From NCBI GenBank assembly GCA_036250225.1, contig JAPZLL010000012.1:372001-436000 (forward strand): a DNA stretch of 64,000 nt, read 5' to 3'. Positions within the stretch are counted from its first letter, which is position 1; every line of letters begins with the position of its first letter. Below, piece by piece: positions 10,581 to 21,809 of this stretch. The translations under genes and the position numbers were made by a program. Under the pieces are notes generated by a model, which had not been told where the DNA came from, did no database searches, and saw only the letters and a list, made by a program, of their open reading frames with translations. The stretch comes from Cercophora sp. LCS_1 (Eukaryota > Ascomycota > Sordariomycetes > Sordariales > Lasiosphaeriaceae).

Positions 10581-13085
10581 CTTGGACCAAGGTTTTGACC
10601 GGGTTGGCCGCCTGTTGAATTATTGTTGACACCGTGCACCGCGAAAATGACCCCACTTTCCACCGCTGGGGGAACGAGCTCCAGTGGTGCACACACCTGC
10701 AGCGGTGGCACCCACACCTTTCCCGCCGTCTGGCCGCGTTTCCAGACCCGTCACCAGCCAAAGCTCAATGCTTGCTGCTCAATGGCGAATGCCGGTGAGA
10801 AGACAACCTTGCCACAAAAGACAGTTCTCGCTATCCCGGTTTCTGGTTGGGCTTCAAGTCCTGCGCCTGCTGTCCCGGCGCTTTGCTTGATGGTTTCTGC
10901 TGGAAACGGATCGACGGCAGGAGAACGAAGAGTGACCGATTTTAAGATTAATGCAACCACAACGATCCCGTCCTTTCTTTTTGTTTTGTTGCCGCAGGAT
11001 CGGCAGTCGGTAACTTGGCGGCGGGGAGGGAAGCGGTGAGAGTGAGTGTTGGGCACCAAGGAAAATGAAAGAAGGAATGACGGTGGCCGAGAGAAAGAGC
11101 GACCGGACGGCGCAAGAGTCGACTTTGGTTGTTCAACTTGAGGGTGCAGAGAGAAAGAGAAACCCAAAGGAGAGTCGCCGCAATATCAATGCTGCAAGCC
11201 GGCAAGGTCACTGGCACCCTGCAAGCGAGGAAGTCACCGTCTTTTCCACGAGACCAGGGTGAACAGGCAGTATTTGTGTCTCCCCCTGGAGGTCTGTGGT
11301 TCCCGCCGAACTGGCAGAAGTCGGGCGGGCCACTTTCAACGTCGTCTGTTGGTCGGCCCTCGAGGTGCTCGGCGAGAGTCTGCAAGAAAAGTGGAGAGGA
11401 ATCTATTTCTTCCAATCTTTTGCCGTTGCTGCGTTGCTGCGCGTCGAGCTTCGCGCCCCGCGAGATTGGAAAGAAAACATATGACGACAAGTGGGAACAA
11501 CGCAGACTTCCTGAGGCGCATGTCTGACACGACAGCCAACAGACATGCTGTGGCCCTTGTAAGCTGCCGTTGCTCCTCCGACACTGCCGCCAAACGCCAT
11601 CACGGGTCTTTCGCCGGCGCCAGCGGGCAGTGAGTAAAATTGCAAAGCGCACCTGTCCCGCAGGGGTGATAGGGCCTAGCGAGTTCAGCCATCGAGCCCC
11701 TCCACGGCAGCGCGGGGAACCTGACAGAGATAGCGGATCGCGGCCGGACCGATCCCGCCCCTCACTCTGGGTATTATCTCGGTCGGTTCACGTCACGTAA
11801 CACATGGCCTCCCGGTGTCAAACTGTACGCCTGGAAACCGCTCGCCTACTTCACACCGAGATCGAGACGTCCATACTTCAGGGACACAAACCTCAGACGT
11901 AATGGTTGCAGCCCAACCAACGCATGGTATCTGACCAATCGGCGGCTCCTTTCGACGTTTGGCAGTGCTGCAACGCCAAATGCGAGGCTAACGCAAGGGA
12001 CCGTGGGGGAGAGCTGGGGTTGGTTCAGGCGCCCTTGGTGGCCCAAATGTTTACCTGCAGCTGATCGATAAAGGCAAAGCGAAAGTAAACAATGGCCGCG
12101 GCAACCATGGTGCCATCCTAAATCAATCCGGAGCTACCGGAAGAGCACAAGAATTTTTTAAAAAAAAAAATAAAAAAAAATTAAGGTGCTGATACAACTG
12201 CACGCAGTCTCAGAAAGCAATGGATACCTAGATCGCTAGGAGAACCGGAATCAGGACGGGACCGACGGTAGTTTGACAAGTGCCGGCCGCCCTGATGCGC
12301 AAGGAGAACCGGCGCTGAACCGCTGCCATCGTTCGGACTGTTGCGGTTTCTCCAACCCGGATATACCTATTATTCGGCTATCCATTAATATTCCTCATTG
12401 AGCCGTAGCCCGTCTTTCAACTCAACCTGCCGGTGGCTGCCACGAGGACGTCAATCCCTGGATTGCCGTGGATACTTTAAAAGTGTGGAGAAATATCCAC
12501 CTGGCGGCAAGACCCCGGATTGGATCTGTTGGGAAGGTTGCGAGGATCTGCTTGTGAACACCATGCAGTTGCATTCCGCCCGGCGAACTACTTGATACCT
12601 AGCTAATTTTCGATTTCCTGGGGTCTGCAGGAAACACAGATGACTGGCATCCTGCTTGTGCAACAAGGCACAGCTAGGTTTCTGGAAGCCTTGTTCCTGC
12701 GCTCTTCCGTCCCCGAAGCTCTTCCCGGACACGGCCCACGGGTCCACGGTCCACGCTCCACGCTCCACGGCCTGCGGGAGGCTGTGGAGCCAGGGTCACC
12801 CCGTTTGCCCGTTTGTAGATGCCATTACCCGTCGCTTCTCCCTCCCAAAGCCATATTTGGTCATATGCAACAAACCCCGGCCCATAAGCTCGATACCCGT
12901 TTGACAACCGCCCGGGTCAACCGACGGCCAAGATTTATAAACCGCATCATATGAACCATCTCTGCTCGCCAGCCTCCTCTGGTCCCACTTTCTTCGCGTT
13001 CGCGACGCGGCCTAGCATCGGCTGTCATGTCCAGGGAAACACCACAGGGAAGAGTCCATTATCAGCTCATGGAAGGCCGGATGCT
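10581..13085. other. Long non-coding stretch
   Basis: About 2.5 kb lie between the CLIP-like gene start (complement) and the next gene's stop. Reading frames of up to 234 residues overlap on both strands and look like chance frames: Arg/Cys/Trp-rich, no domains, no matching splice architecture. Local structures are an A-rich island at 12155-12184 and a repeat of tccacg-type units at 12734-12770. The left part is the promoter of the CLIP-like gene. Confidence 0.5.
12734..12770. repeat. Imperfect short tandem repeat (tccacg units)
   Basis: Five successive 6-8 nt units built on the core cc-acg (cccacgg, tccacgg, tccacgc, tccacgc, tccacgg) run head to tail. It is a low-complexity patch in non-coding DNA with no assigned function. 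Confidence 0.7.
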
Positions 13086-14150
13086 TCACGGCGATGACCC
13101 GTGGTCTCTTTGGATAATATCATCCCTGTTTACTGGCCTTGAACCGTCATTTAGCACCATTGCTTCGCGGTGGAGTTGCCTCCGGCGATGCTCATCGAAG
13201 TCGGTTGGAAGGGTTCTCGCCAAGACGCGGTTCTCGTCATCCTCCCCACGTATCTCATCCACGTTCATAGAGATCAGAATATTGAATCGTTCGGCGGCTT
13301 CCAGATGGGTATCGTCCTCGTCATTGTCGGTGGCGCAACCTGGGGACATAAGTCCGGTCTTCTCAAGAGCCTCCCGGCCGGAGCGCGTGTTTTGAATGCT
13401 GGTGACGATGTCGCTGATTCTGTTGTTTTTGTTCTGAAGATACTTGAGAAAGTTTGACTGCCTCTCCTCTGGAGTCGTTCCCCAGTTCTGTTTGGCGAGC
13501 CACTTCTCGACAAACTTGGCCTTCACAAGCTTCTCGGCATCGTAGTGGGTAATCAACTGACTGATGAACATGAGGCAGAGCTTCTCAGTCATGTCTCGCA
13601 GGGGATACTCATCCCAGTGCTCGTCATTGAGTACCTCTTGATCTTTGTCGATGGAAAGTTCCAACGACCTGACCAGGGCGGCATACGCCTTCCAGTTGTG
13701 GAGTGCATGGAGGCTGTCTTCCCATCGTCAGTACGGCTGAAACGAAAGAGAAAAAAACAGAATTCCCACTAGGAACTCACGAGGGTCTGTAATGACTGCT
13801 AGAGCACGCAAATTCTTCATGCGTTCGTCATAGTCAGGGCGGGTGATTCCCCACAGAAGGAGTTCCATTGTTGACCCATCGTTGACAGCTCGATCGCAAA
13901 CGATCTTAGCTGCAGTCTCCCGGATAGCATAGTTGTAGTGGCTCAGCAATGTGTCCAGGGTCCCTGGTTTGAGGGAGTCCTCGGTGTCTTGCGTGATGTA
14001 TTGTGTTTTGGGCTGCACGGGCTTGATCTCGGCATCATCGCGCCACTTCTCAAGAACGAGGGGGATCGAGACCACCAGCGTTGCTGCAGTGATGCAAATG
14101 CTGCAAATGATCACCCTGTCGTCGTGCAAGACGGAACTGAACCACGCCAT
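13086..14150 (-). CDS. Unknown protein with N-terminal membrane anchor and helical repeats
   Basis: Exons on the complement are 14150-13781 and 13717-13086 (333 residues). The donor is a canonical GTGAGT. The acceptor that keeps frame is AAG, giving the junction ITDPHSLHALHNWK; it sits 9 nt after a CTGAC branch-like motif, so this acceptor is less certain. I chose the ATG at 14150 because the product then starts MAWFSSVLHDD followed at once by one hydrophobic segment (about residues 10-32); an in-frame ATG 16 codons upstream exists. The rest is soluble, mostly helical and resembles ARM/HEAT-type packing (for example LLSHYNYAIRETAAKIVCDRA), then a charged tail. No named family is recognised. 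A type II or tail-out membrane protein facing the cytosol is inferred from the single segment and the charged remainder. Confidence 0.8.
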
Positions 14151-14452
14151 GATGTTGGATGGCGCCGCTGTCGCTGAGAATGTCGCATATCCACCCACTG
14201 AGGTGATCCACTGACGAGCGAGGAAGAGTGGCGGAAGCTGAAAGCTGCAAGCCCCAGCCGAAAGAAAGCCAAGCCAAGTCGGAGAGCAAGAGCCCCCAAT
14301 GTACTGCCGCCCCTCACCGCCTAATATTTCTCACGGTGGGGCTCTCCCGCATGTGCGATAAGATAACAGCCCAAAATTTCTGAGATGCGAATTGGGATCT
14401 AACCCGCAGTTTGGAGCGAGTGGTCTACACGCAAAACCGACCGGTCGGCAAC
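14151..14452. promoter_or_regulatory. Shared divergent promoter (unknown membrane protein / NOP14)
   Basis: Only 302 bp separate the two start codons, so both promoters and 5' UTRs must fit here. No TATA box is evident, in keeping with a housekeeping promoter. Confidence 0.6.
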
Positions 14453-17274
14453 ATGGCAGGATCTCAATTGAAGAGGCTTAAGGCCTCTTTGAAAGATCAA
14501 GGAATTATTGGGCCCCAGCAGTCCAAGAAACAGAAGCGCAAAAATGCCCTGGACCAAAAAGGAAGCGCCGATAAGCGACTCAACCGATCCGAGGCCTTGG
14601 AAGGCATCCGCGAGCAATTCAACCCTTTCCAGTTCAAGACCAATTCCAGAGGACCCAAGTTTGAGGTAACGACCAACAAACCGGCTAATGACCGGACGGC
14701 CAGAGGAATTAATGGCCGACCAGGAGTAGCCAAGTCCGTCGGCGAGGAGAGGCGAAAGCAAACTCTCCTCCTAGAAATGCAGCGTCGCAACAAGGTTGGC
14801 GGTCTTGTCGACAGGCGATTTGGTGAAAACGACCCGACAATGTCGCTGGAGGACAAGATGATCGAGCGTTTCACGCGGGAGCAGCAACGGAGCCACAAAA
14901 AGAATTCCATGTTTGACTTGGAAGACGATGATGAACCTTCCGAAGGGTTTCTTACTCACGGCGGCAAAGCTATTTTCGATGGCGATGACGATACGCGGGA
15001 CGACTTTGCGGAGGAAGACTTGCCTTCGGGCGATGAATCGGACGGCTCAGATGAAGGGAGGAAACGGCTCAAGCGACTACGCTTGGAGCAGGCTGACGAG
15101 GATGAGTCGCCCGAGGACGACGGCCAGCCTGAGCGGAAGAAGACCAAAAAGGAGATATACGAAGAAATTATAGCAAAGTCGAAGCTTCACAAATATGTGA
15201 GTTCTCTTTACTCGGTTAACGGCTGGAACGCGGACTGATATCAACATAGGAACGACAAGCGGCGAAAGAGGAAGACGAAGATCTTCGAGCCGAACTCGAC
15301 AAAGATCTTCCGGAACTCCAGGCGCTACTTTTCCGGGGCCGGAAACCGCAACCAAGGGATGCTGCAGAAGCCAAAGCCCCGATTATCATTGCTGGTGTGG
15401 AGAAAATAGTGCTCGACAAGGAGTACGATGTCCGCGTGAAACAACTTGCCGCCGATAAGAGGGCCCAGCCAGCCGAGAGAACCAAGACGGACGAAGAAAA
15501 GGTTGAAGAGGAGGCCAAGAGGCTAAAGGAGCTTGAGGAGAACCGCCTGAAGCGCATGCGCGGTGAGGCAGATTCAGATTCCGACGAAGAAATGGAGGAT
15601 GTCAATGAGAGGAAGCCAGCAAAAGGCGCCTCGGACATACACCCGTCTCGAATGAATCAAATAGACCACGGCGATGATGACGAGTTTGGCCTGGGCAAAG
15701 GAATTAAGCTCCGGCCAACTGCCACTGAGCTCGGGTTCGACGATGAAGATGATTTCCTCATTGACGATGACCTCGTTGCCAGTGGGTCGGATCTTGAACT
15801 GGACAGCGACGATTTCGGCAGCGAAGAGGAGAGCGACGAGGATGGTTCTGATCAAGAGTCCGATTCTGATGATGACGAATTCACCAAGGGCCTCCTTACT
15901 GGGACCGAGACTAAGAACGCTATTTTCCAGATGCCCACCGATGGAAAAGGGGACGACAAAGATGGTATTCCATATACCTTTCCTTGTCCTCAGAACCACA
16001 AGGAGCTACTGGAAACGTTCAAGGGGCTCGATGTGACAAAACTGCCAGTGGCAGTGCAACGCATCCGAGCTCTCTACCATCCCAAGCTGGACAGTGGCAA
16101 CAAGGAAAGACTTGGAAATTTCTCTCAGGCGTTAATCCACCATATCGCGTATCTGGGCGCCTCCCTTCAACCCGCCTGGGTCCCCACGATTGAAGCTTTG
16201 CTCCGTCACATCCACTCTCTCGCCAAAACCTTCCCAATCGAAGTTGCCAAAGGCTATCGAACTTGTCTGCAGGAAATGGAGAGGGACCGCCCCTTGGCCC
16301 TGAGAACAGCAGATTTGATCCTTTTGACAGGAATCGGCACAACGTTCCCGACATCTGACCACTTCCACCAAGTAGTCACCCCGGCCATGCTTGTTATTGG
16401 CCGTTTCCTGGGGCAAAGGATACCGCAATCCTTGGCCGATTATTCTATCGGCACATACCTTTCAATCCTCGCGATACAATACCAGCAGCTCTCAAAACGA
16501 TACGTGCCAGAAGCCATGAACTTTTGCCTGAACGCGCTCTCTTCCCTCGCCCCACAGCCATCGAAGGAAAAACTTGGGTTCTTCCCATCCCACGAGCCAC
16601 CTGCTACCGTTCGTGTTCAAGGAGCTGTTCTAATCCCTGTCCGCAAGCTTAATTTCTCGGACTGTGACACAGCACACATTGCATCTCTTTCTGCAGACGC
16701 CAAAACGCAGCTGAAAATCGCTATCTTGACCACGACCATCTCCGCCCTCAAAGCCGCCGCTGAGACGTGGCGAAAGCACGCCGCCTTTTACGAGACCTTC
16801 CAACCCGTCGTCCATGTTCTCGACCACTTGACCACCAAATCCAACGTGGCCCATTTCCCACAGGCTTTGAGCACGCAGCTCCGAGACGCAACGAACTTGT
16901 TCCAGGGCCTCTTGAAATTAGCACACCTAGAACGCCGCCCGCTCGAGCTGCACCACCACCGTCCTCTGGCCATCCGCACCTATGTGCCCAAGTTCGAAGA
17001 TTCATTCGACCCGAACAAGCACTACGATCCGGACCGGGACAGGGCCGAGCTTGCCAAGTTGCGGGCCGAGCACAAGCGCGAACGCAAGGGTGCCATGCGG
17101 GAGCTGCGCAAGGACGCATCGTTCATGGCGCGGGAGAACCTGCGGATCAAGAAGGCCAAGGACGAAGCGTACGAGAAGAAGTTCAAGCGCCTGGTGGCCG
17201 AGATCCAGGGCGAGGAAGGCCATGCGGCGAACGAGTACGCAAAGGAAAAGGCGGCAAGGAAAAAGAAGAGGTAG
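14453..17274 (+). CDS. NOP14: Nucleolar complex protein 14 (U3 processome / 40S biogenesis)
   Basis: Exons are 14453-15196 and 15250-17274 (922 residues), joined in phase 0. NOP14 is a scaffold of the SSU processome in the nucleolus, needed for 18S rRNA maturation, and works with Emg1, Noc4 and Utp14. Support: the N-terminus MAGSQLKRLKASLKDQG and the NPFQFKTN segment near residue 60 are family hallmarks. They are followed by long acidic stretches, a central acidic block near residues 370-450, the helical core with the PCPQNHKELLETF motif near residue 500, and a Lys/Arg-rich C-terminus ending ARKKKR that serves nuclear localisation. The length is somewhat above yeast (810). I took the second ATG of the open frame because the upstream one adds 14 residues without family character. 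The gene is divergent from the membrane-protein gene and convergent with AMS1. Confidence 0.95.
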
Positions 17275-17691
17275 AGCAAGGCTTGCGTTATGGACTGGCT
17301 TGGTACTTAGGTATGATAAACTGGTTTGATCATCAATGGAGGCAGATAGGGGCATTACTGCATTATACAGCGTACCCTCTGATAATGACATTGTGGTTGC
17401 CTTGTCCACGAGATCAATCAAGCTGATTTTGACAAGCGTTCTCTCATGCCTATCTACTCTCAAGCCTCCTCCGGTTTTCGTGGTGAGGACTCAGAGTCTC
17501 ACTTCTTCCCAGTTCTTCCCAAGCCGCGTCAACAATTAAATTATTGGCACATTAGCAACAAGTACACTTCAAAATGAGGCCATTCTGTGAATATTATCGT
17601 TGCCTAAGCTAATTTATGCATCTCTTCCTCCTCGGGCAGTACACAAACAATAATAGAACAAACTGTTAGCCCAGCACTAACCTTCGATATC
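17275..17691. other. Convergent intergenic region NOP14 / AMS1
   Basis: This is AT-richer DNA between two stop codons, presumably both 3' UTRs. No coding frame or RNA gene is seen. Confidence 0.55.
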
Positions 17692-20600
17692 CTACGCCAA
17701 TTGCAACTTATAAGTAGCCACCTCAAACGGTCTCAAATCGACCGCAAACCGACCATCCTTGACAGCGATCTCCTCCAGTTCGTCCTCCAGCACGTTTGTC
17801 TTGCTCACCTTCTCCACACTCCACGTCGTTGCGACCGTACCACGCGCTCTCCCGCCAAGGCTGTCGTAGATACGTAGGATCACACTCTGGCCCTTCGTCT
17901 TGGGGAGCTCTCCCCGCGAGACATCCTCGTCATCTTCTCCGCGCTTGATCGTCTCCAAGACCAGCGCAGGATCGGAATCATTAGTCAGCTGCACTGGCGG
18001 GGCCGATTCAAGCGCCGATGCACGAGCAACGTCCGACGTGGGCGAGAGAAGGGCCAGCGGACTGTTGAACTCAAAGGCCTTGCGGACGGTGACAGGCCCG
18101 AGCGGCCCCTTGTGTGGAAGAATGGCCCAGCGGATGTGATGTGTTCCCATGTCGGCATTAGCATCGGGGGCCTTGGGGCTGCGTAGCAACGACAGACGCA
18201 TCAGCGAACCGGTGGTGGCAAAGCCATACTTGGAGTCGTTGAGGATGGAGACGCCGTAACCGTGCTCTGACAGATCGGCAAATTTGTGGCAGCAGACCTC
18301 GAACTTGGCCATGTCCCAGCTGGTGTTGTAGTGTGTAGGGCGTTTGACAGTGCCGAACTGGGTTTCGTAGCTGGCTTCTGTGCTGCGAACATCAACGGGG
18401 AACTCAACCTTGAGGAACTTCATGGTTTCGTTCCAGACAACCTTGCTGGAGACTTCGACGTAGGATTGTTCGCCATTGACGGCAGCAGACAGCGAAATGA
18501 CCGTCTCTATGTGGCTCTTGTCACTGATCCTGGTTTCGGTCACGACACTGACACGGTGCTGCTTTTCCTCGTGGACCTTGGTTTCGCCGCATGGAAGCTC
18601 CTTTCGAGTGTCGAGATGATAGACCTCGACATCCCACGCCTGCCAGTACAGAGGCTTGTCGTCAAAGATAACATACCGGTTCGCCTTTTGCCCCTTGGGG
18701 ATGACCTCTCGGCTGGCAGCCTTGTCGAACATGGAGGTGATGCAACCACCCTTCACCTCTACCTTGAGTTGTCCGTTTTCGAGGACAAACGCGCCACCCG
18801 CCAAGTTCCGAAGCGTGACTTCGGGTTTCTCTTGAGAGGTTTTGAAGCTTCGAAGCTTGAGGAATGGTCCTCGTCCGCAAGCTACAGCCGCCTCATTATC
18901 TGAAATGTCAATGAGTGCCTTGCGGTGCCACGGAAGCGTGTTCAGGGCTATTCCATCCGACACCGTTGTGGCCTTGATCCGGGCAACGCCAAGAATCTTG
19001 GAAACATCCTTGAAGATGTTCTCAGCTGTTTTAAATAGCTCGGCATACCACTGAACAGGCAGGTTAGTGCACTTGGTCACCATTATCTGATCGATTCACT
19101 CACTTCGTCTGACTCGTCATATGCCATCCTGATCGAGCTACCAGGAAGACAGTCGTGGAATTGGCATCGCAACGTGGTCTCCCACATATCATCGAAATCC
19201 TTCTTGGGATACTTGTAAGACTTGTCTTTGATGGACGCAAAGGTGGCTAGTTGCTCCAAGTCCCGAAGTACCAACTCAGCCTTACGGTTGTTCCGCTTGT
19301 TGTTTGCCTGAGTCGTGTAGGTTCCGCGGTGCAATTCGAAGTAAAGTTCACCATACCATGTGACGAAGGAATCAGCCTTGAGCTCCAACTTGTCGAAGAA
19401 GTCATCCACCGAGTTGCCCATCTGCACGCGAGGTAGAAGGCCTACCGTGTCGCTGATGCCGCGGCAACGACGGAGCTTTTCAATGTGTTGCCACGTCGGA
19501 CCACCACCTCCATCACCTTTGCCAAATACCAGGAGGGATGTGGCATCTTGATCCAAAGACTTGTGCTGTGACATGCTTCGCTTCACGTCACCAAAGTGTG
19601 CCTCGGCGGTATATGTTTCGGCGGGTGGCATGTGGCAGATGACTTGACTTCCGTCAAGAGCAACCCAGTTGAACGTAGTGTGTGGGAATTTGTTGATGTT
19701 GTTCCAGCTGAGCTTCTGCGTGAGAAAGCGGGTCATGCCCGAGAGTCGGCAGAGCTGCGGAAGCTGGCTAGAGTAACCGAATGTATCTGGAAGCCAGAAT
19801 GTCTGACAGCGGCTCCCAAAGTTGCTCTCGAAGAAGCGTTGCCCATAGAGAAACTGGCGGACGAGCGATTCACCGCTGGGCATGTTTGTGTCGTGCTCGA
19901 CCCAGCTACCGCCGATGGGCTGGAAGCGCCCCTCGGCCACCTTCTTCTTGACCCTTTCAAACACATATGGGTAGAGCTCCTTGAGCCACTTGTACTGTTG
20001 GGCTTGCGAGCACGCAAAATTCAGTTCGGGGTACTGCTCCATGAGGTTGCACTGGTTTGACCATGACCGGGCGACCTTGCGCTTAGTTTCGGCAAACGGC
20101 CATAGCCAACAGCTGTCGATGTGACAATGGCCGATTCCAAAGACGCTCGCCTCCCTACCGCTGTCGTATACCTTTGCGGAGTCGACGTTGCCGCCGAGGT
20201 ATTGCTCTGCAATCTTGCGACAGGTTTTGAGGGACTCCTTGTTCCCGAGCTCGAAAGCACCGATGATCTCATTACAGGTCTTCAAGGCTTTGTGCTGCTC
20301 CCACGAATCAGCAGGGAACTCCCTGGCTGCGTCCCCGATGATCCAGATGTCGATAAACAGCTGTCTCGCATCAGGATTGACGGCCACAATCTCGGCTCGA
20401 TCCAGACGGAAGAACTTGTCTGGATTGGGGGGTTGAATCGAGTCACCGCCTGGAGCATTTCCGAACATGCCATTGCAGGCCATCTCGATGTAGATCGTGT
20501 GCTCCTCTCCATCTCTGAAGGATTCCGGAAGCACCCATTCAACACGCTCGCCGCCTCCTGTCAGACCCTGGAGAGGGTTGCCGTCTTTAGACCAGATCAA

Positions 20601-20993
20601 GCCCTCATTGTTGGCATCCCAGTGAAGCTCAAGCAACCGCTTGTCTTGGAGATCCTTGGGGACCTTTAGTGTCACCTTGAACCAGTGTGTTGACCATGAC
20701 GGACCGAACCACGACCCAGTCGACGTCTTCTTGAATTCGTGCGACACAGCGTCTTTGAAGGTGGGTCGGGAGAGGTTCGGAGCATCCCAGACCCAGAGCT
20801 GTACATGAGGCTCGCCAGCAGCGACACCCTCGTTCATCATGGCAAGCAAGTTGTTGTTTTCCCATTGTCCCCTGGAGTAGAATTGGCTTATGCGGTCCTT
20901 GTAGATATTGGAAATCAGCTGGCCGACCGGCTTCGATGCAAGGACCGGATAATCGCTCCGCGGCTTCTTCTGTGTCTCTGTTTGGCCGCCCAT
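17692..20993 (-). CDS. AMS1: Alpha-mannosidase, GH38 (vacuolar Ams1 type)
   Basis: Exons on the complement are 20993-19104 and 19050-17692 (1082 residues, very close to yeast Ams1). The intron is a clean GTGAGT...TTCAG in phase 0. The enzyme removes alpha-linked mannose from free oligosaccharides and N-glycan fragments; Ams1-type enzymes lack a signal peptide and reach the vacuole by the Cvt/autophagy route. The GH38 catalytic domain holds the zinc motif HCHID (residues about 289-293) and the nucleophile Asp in WLPDTFGYS (about residue 403), followed by the helical middle domain (YTTQANNKRNNRKAE) and the beta-rich C-terminal domains. No signal sequence is present at MGGQTETQ. An upstream in-frame ATG at 21110 would add 39 residues, and I prefer 20993 by resemblance to the family start. 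Confidence 0.94.
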
Positions 20994-21809
20994 TTTTTCG
21001 ATGTGATCAAGGGCCTTGAGAGTATTCGAAGGAAGATGGAGCTCGAGGACGACGTTGTGGACGGAGGGCGCAGCGACGAATACGGGACGAGAGAAGCTAC
21101 CGCAAGACAAAAGACGGCTTGGAATCGACTACGAAGTTGGAGATAGGGAACAATCCAGTTGTTCCAAGCAGAGTTTATATGAATCAGGTGGAGGAATGGA
21201 CAGCGTGCAAAACTTCACCAAGAGGAGGATGGAGGACAGAGATGAGGTGAGCAGGTGGTGAAAGGAAGTCAAGGGAAGCTGCAAGGGAGGCGGCGTGGCC
21301 TGGTGATCATTGGCGCTGATTGACAGAGCTGGTCCTGGAGCTGAGACCGGGCAAGGCGGTAGGCGGGCGCAAGGGGCGCCGATGCGGGGTAGCAGATTCG
21401 CGGGGGGTTGGCGCTGGCGGATGACCACGCCAAGATACCCCAGATGCACCTTCCCGGTCGAGGGCGGTCACGCTGGTCGTTGTCCAACTCCCCCAGTCAT
21501 GCTCCATTAAAGTTCATCAAACCTCAGACATTGGATATTCAAAACAGTTGTGGTGAGGGGACCTCAATAGTTAGTATATATATACTCATGATTATCCGTC
21601 ATGGACAGCTACTCCTCCCAGCCTCCCAGGTAGCGTTCCCATTCCCAGCTCTGATCTGCCGAGTCATCCCGAATACAAACATGGACGCAAAGGACCTCGC
21701 TCGTGATATATATGTCAAATACCCAATCCGTAAGACTCCGCACTAACGCCGTCCAACCCTACCCGGGGTTCATCCGTCGTCGTAATATTGTTTACCGGCC
21801 ATTTGTGTA
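20994..21809. other. Intergenic upstream of AMS1
   Basis: This holds the AMS1 promoter (complement) and the 3' UTR of the next complement gene. A TATATATATA string lies near 21576-21586. There is no credible coding frame. Confidence 0.5.

Noticed and set aside
10948..11652. 234-residue frame on the complement in the large gap
   Set aside because: Arg/Ser/Cys-rich chance composition, overlapping frames on the other strand, no motif.
17692..21110. Longer AMS1 start at 21110
   Set aside because: Adds 39 residues without family character; the start at 20993 fits the usual length.
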